From: Lachnoclostridium sp. UBA5725
GTDB lineage: Bacteria; Bacillota; Clostridia; Lachnospirales; Lachnospiraceae
Reading direction: 5' to 3'
Length of the DNA stretch: 64,000 bases
Assembly (NCBI GenBank): GCA_002419585.1
Contig: DIGJ01000013.1
Location: 124,001-188,000 of the forward strand
Each line of letters begins with the position of its first letter. The stretch's first letter is position 1. The position numbers and the translations under genes were made by a program. This document shows, one piece after another, positions 35,404 to 43,341 of this stretch. The notes below the pieces were generated by a model that saw only the letters and a program-made list of their open reading frames with translations, was not told the DNA's origin and searched no databases.

Positions 35404-35928
35404 TCATAATCTATATAGTACGCTTTCAACAACACTTTCATTTATATTATAAAATACAACATTCCCACAGTTATTTGGCAAAACAACTGCAAATGGTTTT
35501 TCACTGTCGATTTCAATTGTTCGAATCTCGTTACCATCATCAATCTCGACTTTACAGACTTGTTGTTTATTCATTGAAATAAATGCTCGCTCATCATAAC
35601 CTTCTACCGTACATTCTGCGATATATTCTTCAGTTTCAAGAACTGATCCACCGGCTCTAAAAAAGTATCCAAAAGATAGCCCCGGATGATTCACATAAAT
35701 TGAAAAGGTACTATCCGAAAGGTCTTTGGAATAAAAAATCATAGCGGCCATCGTTTTAGATATTCCTTTTGCAGCCTGCCAATCTACTTCAATCTTCTGA
35801 GATTTTCGAGCATTTACTTCGAGTTTTGACTTATTTATACCAATATCATTATTAACGTATAACATGCCAATTGATATAAGCAAAGCAACTACTACACCAC
35901 TTATATATTTAACTGGTTTTTTCATCAT
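35404..35928 (-). CDS. Membrane-anchored hypothetical protein
   Basis: 174 aa, start after GGGAG. One N-terminal membrane helix (about 7-27); the remainder is beta-rich and outside (VDWQAAKGISKTMAAMIFYS; FSIYVNHPGLSFGYFFRAGG; FISMNKQQVCKVEIDDGNEI). No family recognised. It may be an exported binding domain. Confidence 0.65.
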   Translation of the reverse strand: MMKKPVKYISGVVVALLISIGMLYVNNDIGINKSKLEVNARKSQKIEVDWQAAKGISKTMAAMIFYSKDLSDSTFSIYVNHPGLSFGYFFRAGGSVLETEEYIAECTVEGYDERAFISMNKQQVCKVEIDDGNEIRTIEIDSEKPFAVVLPNNCGNVVFYNINESVVESVLYRL

Positions 35929-35974
35929 GCATAATCTCCCATATCTATCTATTTAACCTTTGTTTCGTTTAAAT

Positions 35975-36475
35975 TTACTCACATAGCATCTTCTGTAACC
36001 AGCCAAATCTCTTTAAACAGTCAATGTATTTTGCAACACAGTAAAAGTTTTGTATGTCTACTTCATCTACACCTTGAAATGCACAAAGTTCATCCCAAAG
36101 CATGCTACTTCCCTCTACCGTATACCAACCAGTGGCGACATCTATACCTACAAAGATTTTTTCAAGATCCTTGAAAATCTCATCTACATTTTCGTAGAGA
36201 ATACAACCGTTCCCTTGATTTTCCACATAATATGTTTTTGTTATTGGGACTGCTCCAGGTGCCAGTCTACTAGCATGCACCTCATTCATTGTTACATTAA
36301 ATCGAACTACATCAGCCGCTTTCTTATCATGTATCTCAGTCAAAACATACTCTTTAGATAAATAATCAATCAGTTCTTGCCCAGATTTTCTGTTTGGGGT
36401 AAGCCTATCTTTATATTGATTCCACACGGATTTCCATTCCTCACACATTTCTAGCGCTGGTTTTTGCATTAACAT
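35975..36475 (-). CDS. Hypothetical protein
   Basis: 166 aa, start after AAGGAG. Soluble, no signal peptide. Distinct features are a Glu/Lys/Trp-rich start (CEEWKSVWNQYKDRLTPNRK) and a C-terminal region IQNFYCVAKYIDCLKRFGWL. The N-terminal half has strands VRFNVTMNEVHASRL. No family recognised; probably a real single-domain accessory gene. Confidence 0.6.
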   Translation of the reverse strand: MLMQKPALEMCEEWKSVWNQYKDRLTPNRKSGQELIDYLSKEYVLTEIHDKKAADVVRFNVTMNEVHASRLAPGAVPITKTYYVENQGNGCILYENVDEIFKDLEKIFVGIDVATGWYTVEGSSMLWDELCAFQGVDEVDIQNFYCVAKYIDCLKRFGWLQKMLCE

Positions 36476-36517
36476 TATATTTTCTCCTTTACTCCGACTA
36501 AAAATTGAACCAGTATT

Positions 36518-36890
36518 TTATGATAAGACATCATTTTTTAGTATTTCAATTATATTATTCTTACAGATTTTTCTTCCTCCGATATAGTACGCCAATGCTA
36601 TACACCCCATGATCATGCATGCAAATATCAAAAGCGGAACAATTGGCATGCTCTTCAAAAATTCCACCGGATTTATGTAACTTGCGGTTGTTGCAAATAC
36701 AACAAAAGCAATCGTCAAAGGAATCGTAAATACAATAGGCTTACCACCAATAATCAGAGCTTCCATGCATAATATCTTTTTAATTCCCCCTGGTGATATA
36801 CCAATGGAACGATACCGGGCAAATTCTCGTTGTCTCTGATAGATATATCCTAATGAATTTGAGAATACATTGGACAGACCTATAATTCGG
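36518..36890 (-). pseudogene. C-terminal remnant of an FtsX-like ABC permease
   Basis: Translation in the frame ending at 36518 starts near 36890 as RIIGLSNVFSNSLGYIYQRQ, continues REFARYRSIGISPGGIKKIL and then three membrane segments to the end. The pattern is the last part of MacB/FtsX-type permeases (REFA..RS.G). The stretch before it is gone, and the DNA is directly joined to an ATPase gene in a different frame. A deletion fused the two. Confidence 0.8.
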
Positions 36891-37238
36891 CTTTTTTTTA
36901 TCTAAAAGCATAGGCATCAGAATATTTCGCTCTACTGTTAACGTGGGAATCAGGTTATAAAATTGATAAATCAATCCTACTTTTTGGCGACGAAAAATAG
37001 CGGACGATGTAGGGTTTAGCGTTGATAAATCCGTGTTTTCTACCAGTACTTTTCCTTCGGTGGGCTGATCAACGCCACCTAACAAATGCAAAAGTGTGGA
37101 TTTTCCTGAACCAGAGGCTCCAACGATAGCTACAAACGCTCCCTTTTGAATGCTCAAATTCACATGGTCTAATGCTACAACCTGATTATCTTTTGTTCCA
37201 TATATTTTTGTAAGACCTTTACAAGATAGAATTTCCAA
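36891..37238 (-). pseudogene. Truncated ABC ATPase (LolD/MacB type)
   Basis: 116 native residues from ATG 37238: Walker A GASGSGKST (40-48), then Q-loop YQFYNL (91-96). After KKK at about 36892 the sequence changes to permease code in another frame, so the signature LSGGQ, Walker B and His motifs are missing. The open frame continues to 36780 with meaningless sequence. The joint is at a poly-T run (36892-36899). The original transporter was probably an antimicrobial-peptide or lipoprotein-type exporter. Confidence 0.85.
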
Positions 37239-37280
37239 GGCAATTCCTCCTTTTGATACAATATAAATAATTTACCACAC

Positions 37281-38486
37281 TTAAGAATTCGTAGCATTTT
37301 CAATGAATCGAACCGCATTTAAAAGTCCATTTTCATCTTGCATTTTCTTAGACAAATCCTCAACGCAATCATGTATTTTGTTGTAATTCATCTTTAACTC
37401 ATTGATTGCACTTATCAGTTTTTCTTCGCTCAATTCACTTGCTTTAATTGGTTTAACACTTACTTTTAATTTAAATAAGCGGTCAGCAAAAGCAAATTGA
37501 TCAAGGACATGTGGAATCGGAATGATCGGAAGACCATAAAGCATGGAGGAAGCCGATGTACCAAATCCACAGTGATGAATGACGCAGTAACCTTGTTTAA
37601 ACAACCAGCTATGAGGAACAGATCCTACACGAATCATTGTTTCTGGGAGCCTATAATCGTCTAAAGTCTTATTAAAACCTTGAATCATTGCCCGCATTCC
37701 AGTCTTTTGAAATGCATTTACGAATATATCCAGTTTTTCTTTTTCCTTTTTGCTCTCAAAAGACATTGCTCCCAGCGATAGGATAATTGGCTTATCCCCC
37801 GCATTTAAGAAATCTTTTAGACTTTCCTCTGGTTCGTAGTCGTAATCATTATTGTACCAATACCCTACTATCTTATTTTTTTTATCCCAATATGGATTTT
37901 GTTCTACGATATAGCGGCTAATCGGAATTAAATTAAGCTTTGGTGACATAACTTCATCCATGGATTTAACCTTTGGTAGATGATATAGCTTTCGAATCTG
38001 ATTATACGGCTTAACCATTTGTGGATTTATGAGTGCGCCAAACAATTTATCACGTAAGGTTTTCTTCTTATTTATTTCGGGAATCATCTCCGTTTGCAAA
38101 GTAACGTTAATCGTTTCAATGTTTAACACTTCTGCTTCCGTCGCACCCATCTGACTATGTGAAACGATTACGAGATCTTTGTTCTTGCAACATTCGTAGA
38201 TATCGTTTGAGGAACTTTGAATAATATGAAAAACAAACTTCATCGTTCTAAGCATACTAAACACTGGATTTTTTGTACGGCCACGAATTACAGCCGCTTC
38301 GTATTCAATATCAATATCCGGTCCGATTGGTGTATATTCAATACTTGCATTTGTTACAAGGTCCTTCCAGCAAGGATGCGTACCAATCGTCACCACATGC
38401 CCTTCTTTGATTAAAGCCTGTGCAAGATAAATATATGGCTGAACATCCCCTCTGGTGCCCATTGTAAAAATAACTATATTTTTCAA
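37281..38486 (-). CDS. GT1-family glycosyltransferase
   Basis: 401 aa starting at TTG 38486, preceded by GGGGG at a proper distance. N-terminal TMGTRGDVQPYIYLAQALIK is the GT1 (YjiC/UGT-like) start; the C-terminal donor-binding part has VIHHCGFGTSASSMLYGLPI and then PHVLDQFAFADRL. These enzymes transfer a sugar from a nucleotide donor to lipids or natural products, including detoxification. Acceptors unknown. Confidence 0.9.
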   Translation of the reverse strand: MKNIVIFTMGTRGDVQPYIYLAQALIKEGHVVTIGTHPCWKDLVTNASIEYTPIGPDIDIEYEAAVIRGRTKNPVFSMLRTMKFVFHIIQSSSNDIYECCKNKDLVIVSHSQMGATEAEVLNIETINVTLQTEMIPEINKKKTLRDKLFGALINPQMVKPYNQIRKLYHLPKVKSMDEVMSPKLNLIPISRYIVEQNPYWDKKNKIVGYWYNNDYDYEPEESLKDFLNAGDKPIILSLGAMSFESKKEKEKLDIFVNAFQKTGMRAMIQGFNKTLDDYRLPETMIRVGSVPHSWLFKQGYCVIHHCGFGTSASSMLYGLPIIPIPHVLDQFAFADRLFKLKVSVKPIKASELSEEKLISAINELKMNYNKIHDCVEDLSKKMQDENGLLNAVRFIENATNS

Positions 38487-38536
38487 ATCGATTCCCCCTC
38501 AAATTTGAATATCAGTAGGACAGATAAATCAGCTCA

Positions 38537-39223
38537 TTAGAAAGAATTGACAATGGATTCAATATGTATTTGAGTGGTATTCAGGATTACGGTATCCAAA
38601 TCATTCTCTTTCAGCATTAAAGGAAGCTCCGTGCAACCAAGAATCAATCCATCCGCATTCTCCTCTTTCAACAAGCGATTTGTAATTGCAAGCATTGTGT
38701 GTTTGTCTTCTGGTACAACAATACCTTCTTCTAGTTTCGGGAAAATAATATTATGAATTGCTATCTGGTCCTCTTTTGATGGAACAACAGCTGCAATATC
38801 ATACTTCTCAAATGCCTTGGTATATAGATCGCTACTCATTGTGAATTGCGTCCCAATCACGATAACTTTTTTGCAGTTTTTCAGCTGCGCGTACTTGCAA
38901 GTTTCTTCAACAATGCTTATGAGTGGCAAAGAAGATTGCTTTTGGACCTGATCAAATACTATGTGCGGTGTATTTGAGGCTATCGCAGCAACTTCGGCGC
39001 CTGCATTTTCTAGATTCTTGATTGATTTAAGTAATAAATTGACCAAAGCATTCCAGTCTTTTTGCGACACATAGGATAACATTTCGGTCATATTAATACT
39101 ATCTATGATAATTTCAGGGTAGTTATTGTCTTTTGTTTTTTGTCTAATTCCATGAATAATGCCACTATAATAATCTAATGTAGACGCTGGCCCAATGCCG
39201 CCTACGACTCCAATTTTTTTCAT
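38537..39223 (-). CDS. Aspartate/glutamate racemase family protein (second copy)
   Basis: 228 aa from ATG 39223 (MKKIGVVGGIGPASTLDYYS), with GGAGGG seven bases upstream. The first catalytic position, where most members have Cys, reads AIASNTPHI (Ser instead of Cys), while the second has LILGCTELP. So one of the two expected cysteines is missing. It may racemise poorly or act as a different lyase/isomerase. It pairs with the acyltransferase gene just upstream. Confidence 0.88.
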   Translation of the reverse strand: MKKIGVVGGIGPASTLDYYSGIIHGIRQKTKDNNYPEIIIDSINMTEMLSYVSQKDWNALVNLLLKSIKNLENAGAEVAAIASNTPHIVFDQVQKQSSLPLISIVEETCKYAQLKNCKKVIVIGTQFTMSSDLYTKAFEKYDIAAVVPSKEDQIAIHNIIFPKLEEGIVVPEDKHTMLAITNRLLKEENADGLILGCTELPLMLKENDLDTVILNTTQIHIESIVNSF

Positions 39224-39264
39224 AACCAAACCCTCCATCATATAATCTGATTTTTAAACGCTCA

Positions 39265-40341
39265 CTATGCAGATTTTCCCTTTTCGCCAAAAAGAAATCT
39301 GATTCCAGGTATTCTTCTTATAACTTCACAAGTTAACAAAGTCATAACGTATGTACTTATTAGGGATATGCAATATGTAATAGCAATCGAGTTTGTAATT
39401 TGACATAAATAATATTGAAATACTACCAACCACCCAAAATGAAATATATAAATCATAAAAGACCTAGATGACATATACCTGGTAAATCCATTGTTCTGGT
39501 TAAAGTTACGTTTGGCAAGTCCTAAAAATCCTAGAATTCCAAACCATGCCGCACATGGATTACAGATTGATACAACGATTCCTGTATGGTGCCCTTTCCA
39601 AACGAATAAATATGTTAAAATTATATCAAATACAACCATGCCAATCATGTAAATATATCGATATTTTGTCATTCTTTCCAGAACATCTTCTTCGGAAAAA
39701 ATATAGTATCCTAATAAAAACAAGGCAAGATCTCCGCCAATACTTTTACCTCCAAAATTTAAAATTGGAGTCGTAATTAGCGGAAAAATCATTAAAACTG
39801 GTAAAAGATAAGTCCTGAAATTTGAAAAATTAAGCTTCGGTAATATCTTTTTTTGCAATATAATCAGCAATAACGAAACCATTGAAATAATGAATAAAAA
39901 CAAAATAAACCACAAATGTCCTGGAGTAAAAAAGCCTTCGTATCCTGTCAAATCCGAAATATTTGTAAAAAACACCTTGTAATGATTTATAAAGTTACCG
40001 TTATAATTGTTGTGGAACTTATCCGCAATATATGTCATAAACGCCACGACAGTAACAATTCCAGTTATTAATGGAATTAGCAATTTCTGGATTCGCTCCA
40101 TTGCAAATTGTTTATAGTTTCTTTTATTCAGTGCATATCTAGCACTCATACCAGCTAATACAAATAACAGCGGCATAAACCATGGGGCTATAAAAATAAC
40201 AATCGACGACATTACCATATTCTCATACAACCAGATATAATTTCCTTCCCAACCATTCCAAGCCATTGCTGCATGAAACGGAATTAATAACAAGATCCAC
40301 AACCAACGCAAATTATCAATATAATATTTTCTTTCGCTCAT
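39265..40341 (-). CDS. Membrane acyltransferase (acyltransferase 3 family)
   Basis: 358 aa, start after AAGGAG, with about ten membrane helices. N-terminal YIDNLRWLWILLLIPFHAAM (His about 22) and FTPGHLWFILFLFIISM are the family's conserved regions. It transfers acyl groups to surface carbohydrates or small molecules. No polysaccharide genes are beside it; the racemase downstream is in the same direction. Confidence 0.87.
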   Translation of the reverse strand: MSERKYYIDNLRWLWILLLIPFHAAMAWNGWEGNYIWLYENMVMSSIVIFIAPWFMPLLFVLAGMSARYALNKRNYKQFAMERIQKLLIPLITGIVTVVAFMTYIADKFHNNYNGNFINHYKVFFTNISDLTGYEGFFTPGHLWFILFLFIISMVSLLLIILQKKILPKLNFSNFRTYLLPVLMIFPLITTPILNFGGKSIGGDLALFLLGYYIFSEEDVLERMTKYRYIYMIGMVVFDIILTYLFVWKGHHTGIVVSICNPCAAWFGILGFLGLAKRNFNQNNGFTRYMSSRSFMIYIFHFGWLVVFQYYLCQITNSIAITYCISLISTYVMTLLTCEVIRRIPGIRFLFGEKGKSA

Positions 40342-40362
40342 CTTTTGCTCCTTATTAGTCGA

Positions 40363-40772
40363 CTACTCATCTTCAAGATGAAATTTTGATTGATTCATAA
40401 CGCTGACTCCAAGTCTACTATCGATCAATCTCACCAAGGACGATTCGTCTTTCTGAAAAATAAGATCATCGCTGTCTATTTTAAATACCTAGCTATACAT
40501 ATTGTCATCGGTAGTCATTGTTAATAAATCATCCTCGATTGAATAAGTTCCACGTGGCCAATAACTACTTAGTGGATCAAATGAGAACGAGATGGTAGCA
40601 TCAGAAATAGTAACAGATGGAATAAAAATTGTTTCTTTGATTCCTCTGCCATAAGATAGGTCCCATTCTTTACACTTGCTGTATCATGATTAGAATTACA
40701 GCCTGTTAATAACGAGAAAATTAAAACCACAACGAAGCTAATATTTGTTTTTTTCATCCCTAGCTTTTTCAT
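40363..40772 (-). pseudogene. Broken lipoprotein gene
   Basis: The first 50 codons (from ATG 40772) give a lipoprotein start (FVVVLIFSLLTGCNSNHD). After AEESK a one-base frameshift occurs near 40625, after which the true frame reads ETIFIPSVTISDATISFSFD, then YWPRGTYSIEDDLLTMTTDD and NMYS. An in-frame TAG then interrupts it, and the frame resumes VFKIDSDDLIFQKDESSLVR to a stop at 40363. Two lesions make it a pseudogene. The mature protein resembles small secreted beta-rich lipoproteins. Confidence 0.75.
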
Positions 40773-40812
40773 AATACATATTAAACCTCCAAGTCTATAT
40801 TTAACCGCAAAA

Positions 40813-40842
40813 AGGTACTGCTATTTTGATATAGCAGTACCT
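40813..40842. terminator. Hairpin related to the one at 28788-28819
   Basis: Perfect arms AGGTACTGCTAT and ATAGCAGTACCT. The minus side is followed by TTTTT, the plus side by CTATTTTT. It lies in the leader of the broken lipoprotein gene, not after a gene, so it may be a leftover terminator. It is in the gap 40773-41150 together with a tandem repeat. Confidence 0.6.
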
Positions 40843-40980
40843 CTATTTTTAGATAAAATAATCCCTTTTCCCTGCATACTTTGGCACCCTCGCTTCTAAT
40901 CTAGAATATATTCTCTCTTTCGAGTCCCTTATGGAATATATTTCCATCATGATTATAACACTTTATCTATTTAAATCAAA

Positions 40981-41034
40981 GAATTAATTTCTACAATCGA
41001 ATAAACAGAATTAATTTCTACAATCAAATAAACA
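40981..41034. repeat. Tandem repeat, 27 bases x 2
   Basis: The unit begins GAATTAATTTCTACAATC and ends AATAAACA; copies 40981-41007 and 41008-41034 differ at one base. It lies about 120 bases upstream of the NlpC/P60 start and could be a repeated regulator site or a replication slippage product. Confidence 0.9.
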
Positions 41035-41096
41035 GCCAGATATTGGTATATCTCTTTTCTCCATGAAATCTCCACAATTCAAAAATATAATAATTT

Positions 41097-41132
41097 TGTA
41101 ACATATTTATTATTTTTGTAACATTTTGTAAA
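41097..41132 (+). promoter_or_regulatory. Probable promoter of the NlpC/P60 gene with TGTAA repeats
   Basis: TTGTAA (41097-41102), a 17-base spacer and TAACAT (41120-41125) fit a weak promoter. The hexamers TGTAAC (41098 and 41117) and TGTAAA (41127) recall the TGTWAH half-sites of the cell-wall regulator WalR, though the 10-base period between the last two differs from the usual 11. Confidence 0.4.
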
Positions 41133-41150
41133 TTTACATTTGGAGGTTTT

Positions 41151-41714
41151 ATGACAAAAAGAATTAGAAATGTTTTAACATGTTTTATCATTGCAAGTAC
41201 ACTCACAACAGGGAATGGTATGATTTCCCAAGCAGCAGAAACAACGCTTGCGACCAATACGGTGGAACAAGCAGTAGCAAAGACTCCATCAACACAACCA
41301 ACAATAACTAAGCTAACGACAACGCCAATTATATCAAAGGTTTCTGCTATTTCATTAAAAAGATTGAAGTTAGTAAACTATGCATTAAAATTTAAAGGAA
41401 ATCCATATATTTGGGGTGGAACAAGCTTAACAAGAGGCGCCGACTGTTCTGGGTTTACACAATCTGTGTTTCGAGACAATGGGATTCGCATTCCAAGAAC
41501 ATCAAGAGAACAAGCAAAAAGTGGACAAAAAATATCCATTAAAAATATTAGACGTGGTGATTTAATATTTTATGATAGAAATGGTACTATCAATCATGTT
41601 GGTATCTACATAGGAAATGGAAAAGTAATAAGTGCTAGTACCCCAAAAACAGGGATAAGAATAACGAATTACAAATACAGAACCCCAGTTAAAGCCGTTC
41701 GTTATCTTAAATAA
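41151..41714 (+). CDS. Secreted NlpC/P60 peptidoglycan endopeptidase
   Basis: 187 aa, start after GGAGG. Signal peptide (cleavage near SQAA, about 28) and a Thr/Pro-rich linker are followed by the C40 domain: GGTSLTRGADCSGF (Cys99), then INHVGIYIG (His149). At the third catalytic place most members have H, N or Q; here KVISASTP has S, so activity may differ or another residue serves. It cuts gamma-D-Glu to meso-Dap type bonds in cell-wall peptides (family knowledge). Monocistronic, with its terminator at 41747. Confidence 0.9.
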   Translation: MTKRIRNVLTCFIIASTLTTGNGMISQAAETTLATNTVEQAVAKTPSTQPTITKLTTTPIISKVSAISLKRLKLVNYALKFKGNPYIWGGTSLTRGADCSGFTQSVFRDNGIRIPRTSREQAKSGQKISIKNIRRGDLIFYDRNGTINHVGIYIGNGKVISASTPKTGIRITNYKYRTPVKAVRYLK

Positions 41715-41746
41715 GCATAACTCAATTACTATATCTATAATTGGAT

Positions 41747-41770
41747 AAGGGGATGTTGCAACATCCCCTT
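41747..41770. terminator. Terminator of the NlpC/P60 gene
   Basis: A perfect 24-bp palindrome with arms AAGGGGATGTTG and CAACATCCCCTT, 32 bases after the stop. The T-run after it is short (TTTGG). Confidence 0.75.
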
Positions 41771-41781
41771 TGGTACTGTAT

Positions 41782-41831
41782 AAGTGTAGATATAAACTTA
41801 GAAATAAGTTTTATATTTACACTTATTTTTT
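41782..41831 (+). terminator. Second terminator-like hairpin at the IS110 left side
   Basis: Arms AAGTGTAGATATAAACTT (41782-41799) and the nearly complementary 41806-41824, then ATTTTTTT. It may belong to the IS left end, shielding it from outside transcription, or to the chromosome. Confidence 0.5.
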
Positions 41832-41832
41832 T

Positions 41833-41985
41833 ATAATAAGGTGGTAAATGGTCTGGCGTACAGCCCCTTGGATCAGAAAAGCATCCGTTAAAAAAACAGT
41901 CAGCCATCACCTTATTATGGGCATTCGATTAAGCAGGTTGAAACCCAATGGGCTTTCGCGTAACGAACCAAGATGAATGGTAATA
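41833..41985 (+). ncRNA. Candidate bridge RNA of the IS110 element
   Basis: The non-coding stretch before the transposase folds into two stem-loop groups. The first has a perfect 11-bp stem, ATAATAAGGTG (41833-41843) with CACCTTATTAT (41908-41918), around a 64-base loop. The second contains GGTT/AACC and CCC/GGG pairs between 41936 and 41970. IS110 elements of this type encode a bridge RNA in the 5' non-coding region whose two internal loops pair with target and donor DNA (established for IS621). Position and structure fit; loop pairing was not tested. Confidence 0.5.
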
Positions 41986-42024
41986 AGTGAGGATGGAACC
42001 ATTACAGAAAGGAAATGTAGACGA

Positions 42025-43227
42025 ATGATAAGTGTAGGAATTGACGTGTCAAAAGGGAAAAGTACCGTCTGTATTATGAAACCTTATGGTGAAGTTATCC
42101 GATCACCGTATGAAGTGGCTCATACAATTAATGAGCTTCAGGAGCTTGCTGCATTACTGCTCCATCTGGACGAAGAAGTTAAGGTGGTAATGGAGGTAAC
42201 AGGTATATATCATCTCCCTATTCTTATGTATTTAAAGGAAAAGGGTATTTTTACAAGTGTTGTAAATCCACTCATTATGAAAAAGTATGCTGACAGTAGT
42301 ACGATTCGTAAAGGAAAAACGGATAGGATCGACTCCCGAAGGATTGCCTGTTATGGCCTTGATAATTGGTACCACCTTGTGGAATTCAATGCAGGAAAGG
42401 AAAGATATCAGGAACTTAAACTGCTAAGCAGGCAGTATTCACACTACATGCGGATGCGAATCGAAAGCGTATTATCTCTGACAAGTATACTGGATTCTAC
42501 TATGCCGGGTATTACCAAGGTATTACCTGGCTGGAGATTCGAAACAGAAAAAGACAAACTATCTGATTTTGTAGAGGAATTTTGGCATTATGACTTGATT
42601 ACAGAGAAAACTGAAAAGCAGTTTACTGATAAATACGTAAAATGGGCAAAAAAGAAAGGATACCGTAATAACCAAGCCAAGGCCTCAGAAATCTTTGCTA
42701 TGGCTAAAAACGGCATCCCCGCAGTCTCTTCCCAGTCCCTGGCTACGAAGCTTCTGGTTCAGGAAGCAGTCCATGTACTGAGAGAAGTAGACAAGACCTT
42801 AGCTACTATTTTAGCACATATGCAAGAAATCGCAATGAATTTAAAAGAATATCCGGTAGTGAGAGCGATGAATGGCGTTGGTGATAGATTAGCTCCAAGG
42901 CTTATAGGTGAAATTGGTGATATCACCCGTTTTAAAAGTGGAAGTGCATTGATTGCTTTTGCCGGAATAGATGCACCACCTTACCAATCAGGTCAGTTCT
43001 TTGGGACAAACAGACGAATTTCGAAACGAGGGGCTCCGGGACTCAGAAAAGCTGGCTATGAGGTAATGAAGTGCTTAAAAACCAATAAACCGGTTGATGA
43101 TTCTTCAGTGTATTGTTATATTGTGAAAAAAGAAAATGAAGGAAAGCCAAAAAAGGTTGCAAAGATTGCAGGTCTGAATAAATTTCTAAGAATTTATTAT
43201 GCACGTGTAAAAGAAGTGTATCAGTAA
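42025..43227 (+). CDS. IS110 family transposase (bridge-RNA-guided recombinase)
   Basis: 400 aa from ATG 42025 (MISVGIDVSKGKSTVCIMKP); the frame is open to 41977 but the Asp motif starts here. The N-terminal RuvC-like DEDD domain has Asp in VGIDVSK, Glu in VMEVTGIYH and Asp in KTDRIDSRR. The C-terminal Transposase_20 domain has VRAMNGVGDRLAPRLIGEIG and SGQFFGTNRRISKRGAP, carrying the serine that attacks DNA. No frameshift is seen, so the element is probably active. IS110 elements lack terminal inverted repeats, so exact ends cannot be read. Confidence 0.92.
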   Translation: MISVGIDVSKGKSTVCIMKPYGEVIRSPYEVAHTINELQELAALLLHLDEEVKVVMEVTGIYHLPILMYLKEKGIFTSVVNPLIMKKYADSSTIRKGKTDRIDSRRIACYGLDNWYHLVEFNAGKERYQELKLLSRQYSHYMRMRIESVLSLTSILDSTMPGITKVLPGWRFETEKDKLSDFVEEFWHYDLITEKTEKQFTDKYVKWAKKKGYRNNQAKASEIFAMAKNGIPAVSSQSLATKLLVQEAVHVLREVDKTLATILAHMQEIAMNLKEYPVVRAMNGVGDRLAPRLIGEIGDITRFKSGSALIAFAGIDAPPYQSGQFFGTNRRISKRGAPGLRKAGYEVMKCLKTNKPVDDSSVYCYIVKKENEGKPKKVAKIAGLNKFLRIYYARVKEVYQ

Positions 43228-43242
43228 AAGTAGAAAAAAGTT

Positions 43243-43272
43243 CAGGCTGGGCAATACGCCCAGCCTGTTTGC
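43243..43272. terminator. Terminator after the IS110 transposase
   Basis: Perfect 10-bp stem CAGGCTGGGC (43243-43252) with GCCCAGCCTG (43258-43267), followed by TTT on plus. On minus the hairpin is followed by AACTTTTTT, so it can also end the gene stopping at 43342. Confidence 0.8.
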
Positions 43273-43341
43273 TATGCTTAAAAAACAACTTAAGGATTTA
43301 ATAAAATACTATTGACTTTCATTAGCAGGTTTTCTTGTTCT

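Noticed and set aside
20226..40772. Integron gene-cassette array
   Set aside because: The one-direction single-gene pattern suggested it, but I saw no repeated attC-like palindromes between genes and no integron integrase; gaps differ in sequence and several genes overlap.
40981..41034. CRISPR array
   Set aside because: Only two adjacent copies with no spacer between them and no cas gene.
41722..41910. 62-aa minus-strand frame over the IS110 left end
   Set aside because: It overlaps two hairpins and the structured non-coding region and has no recognisable protein features.
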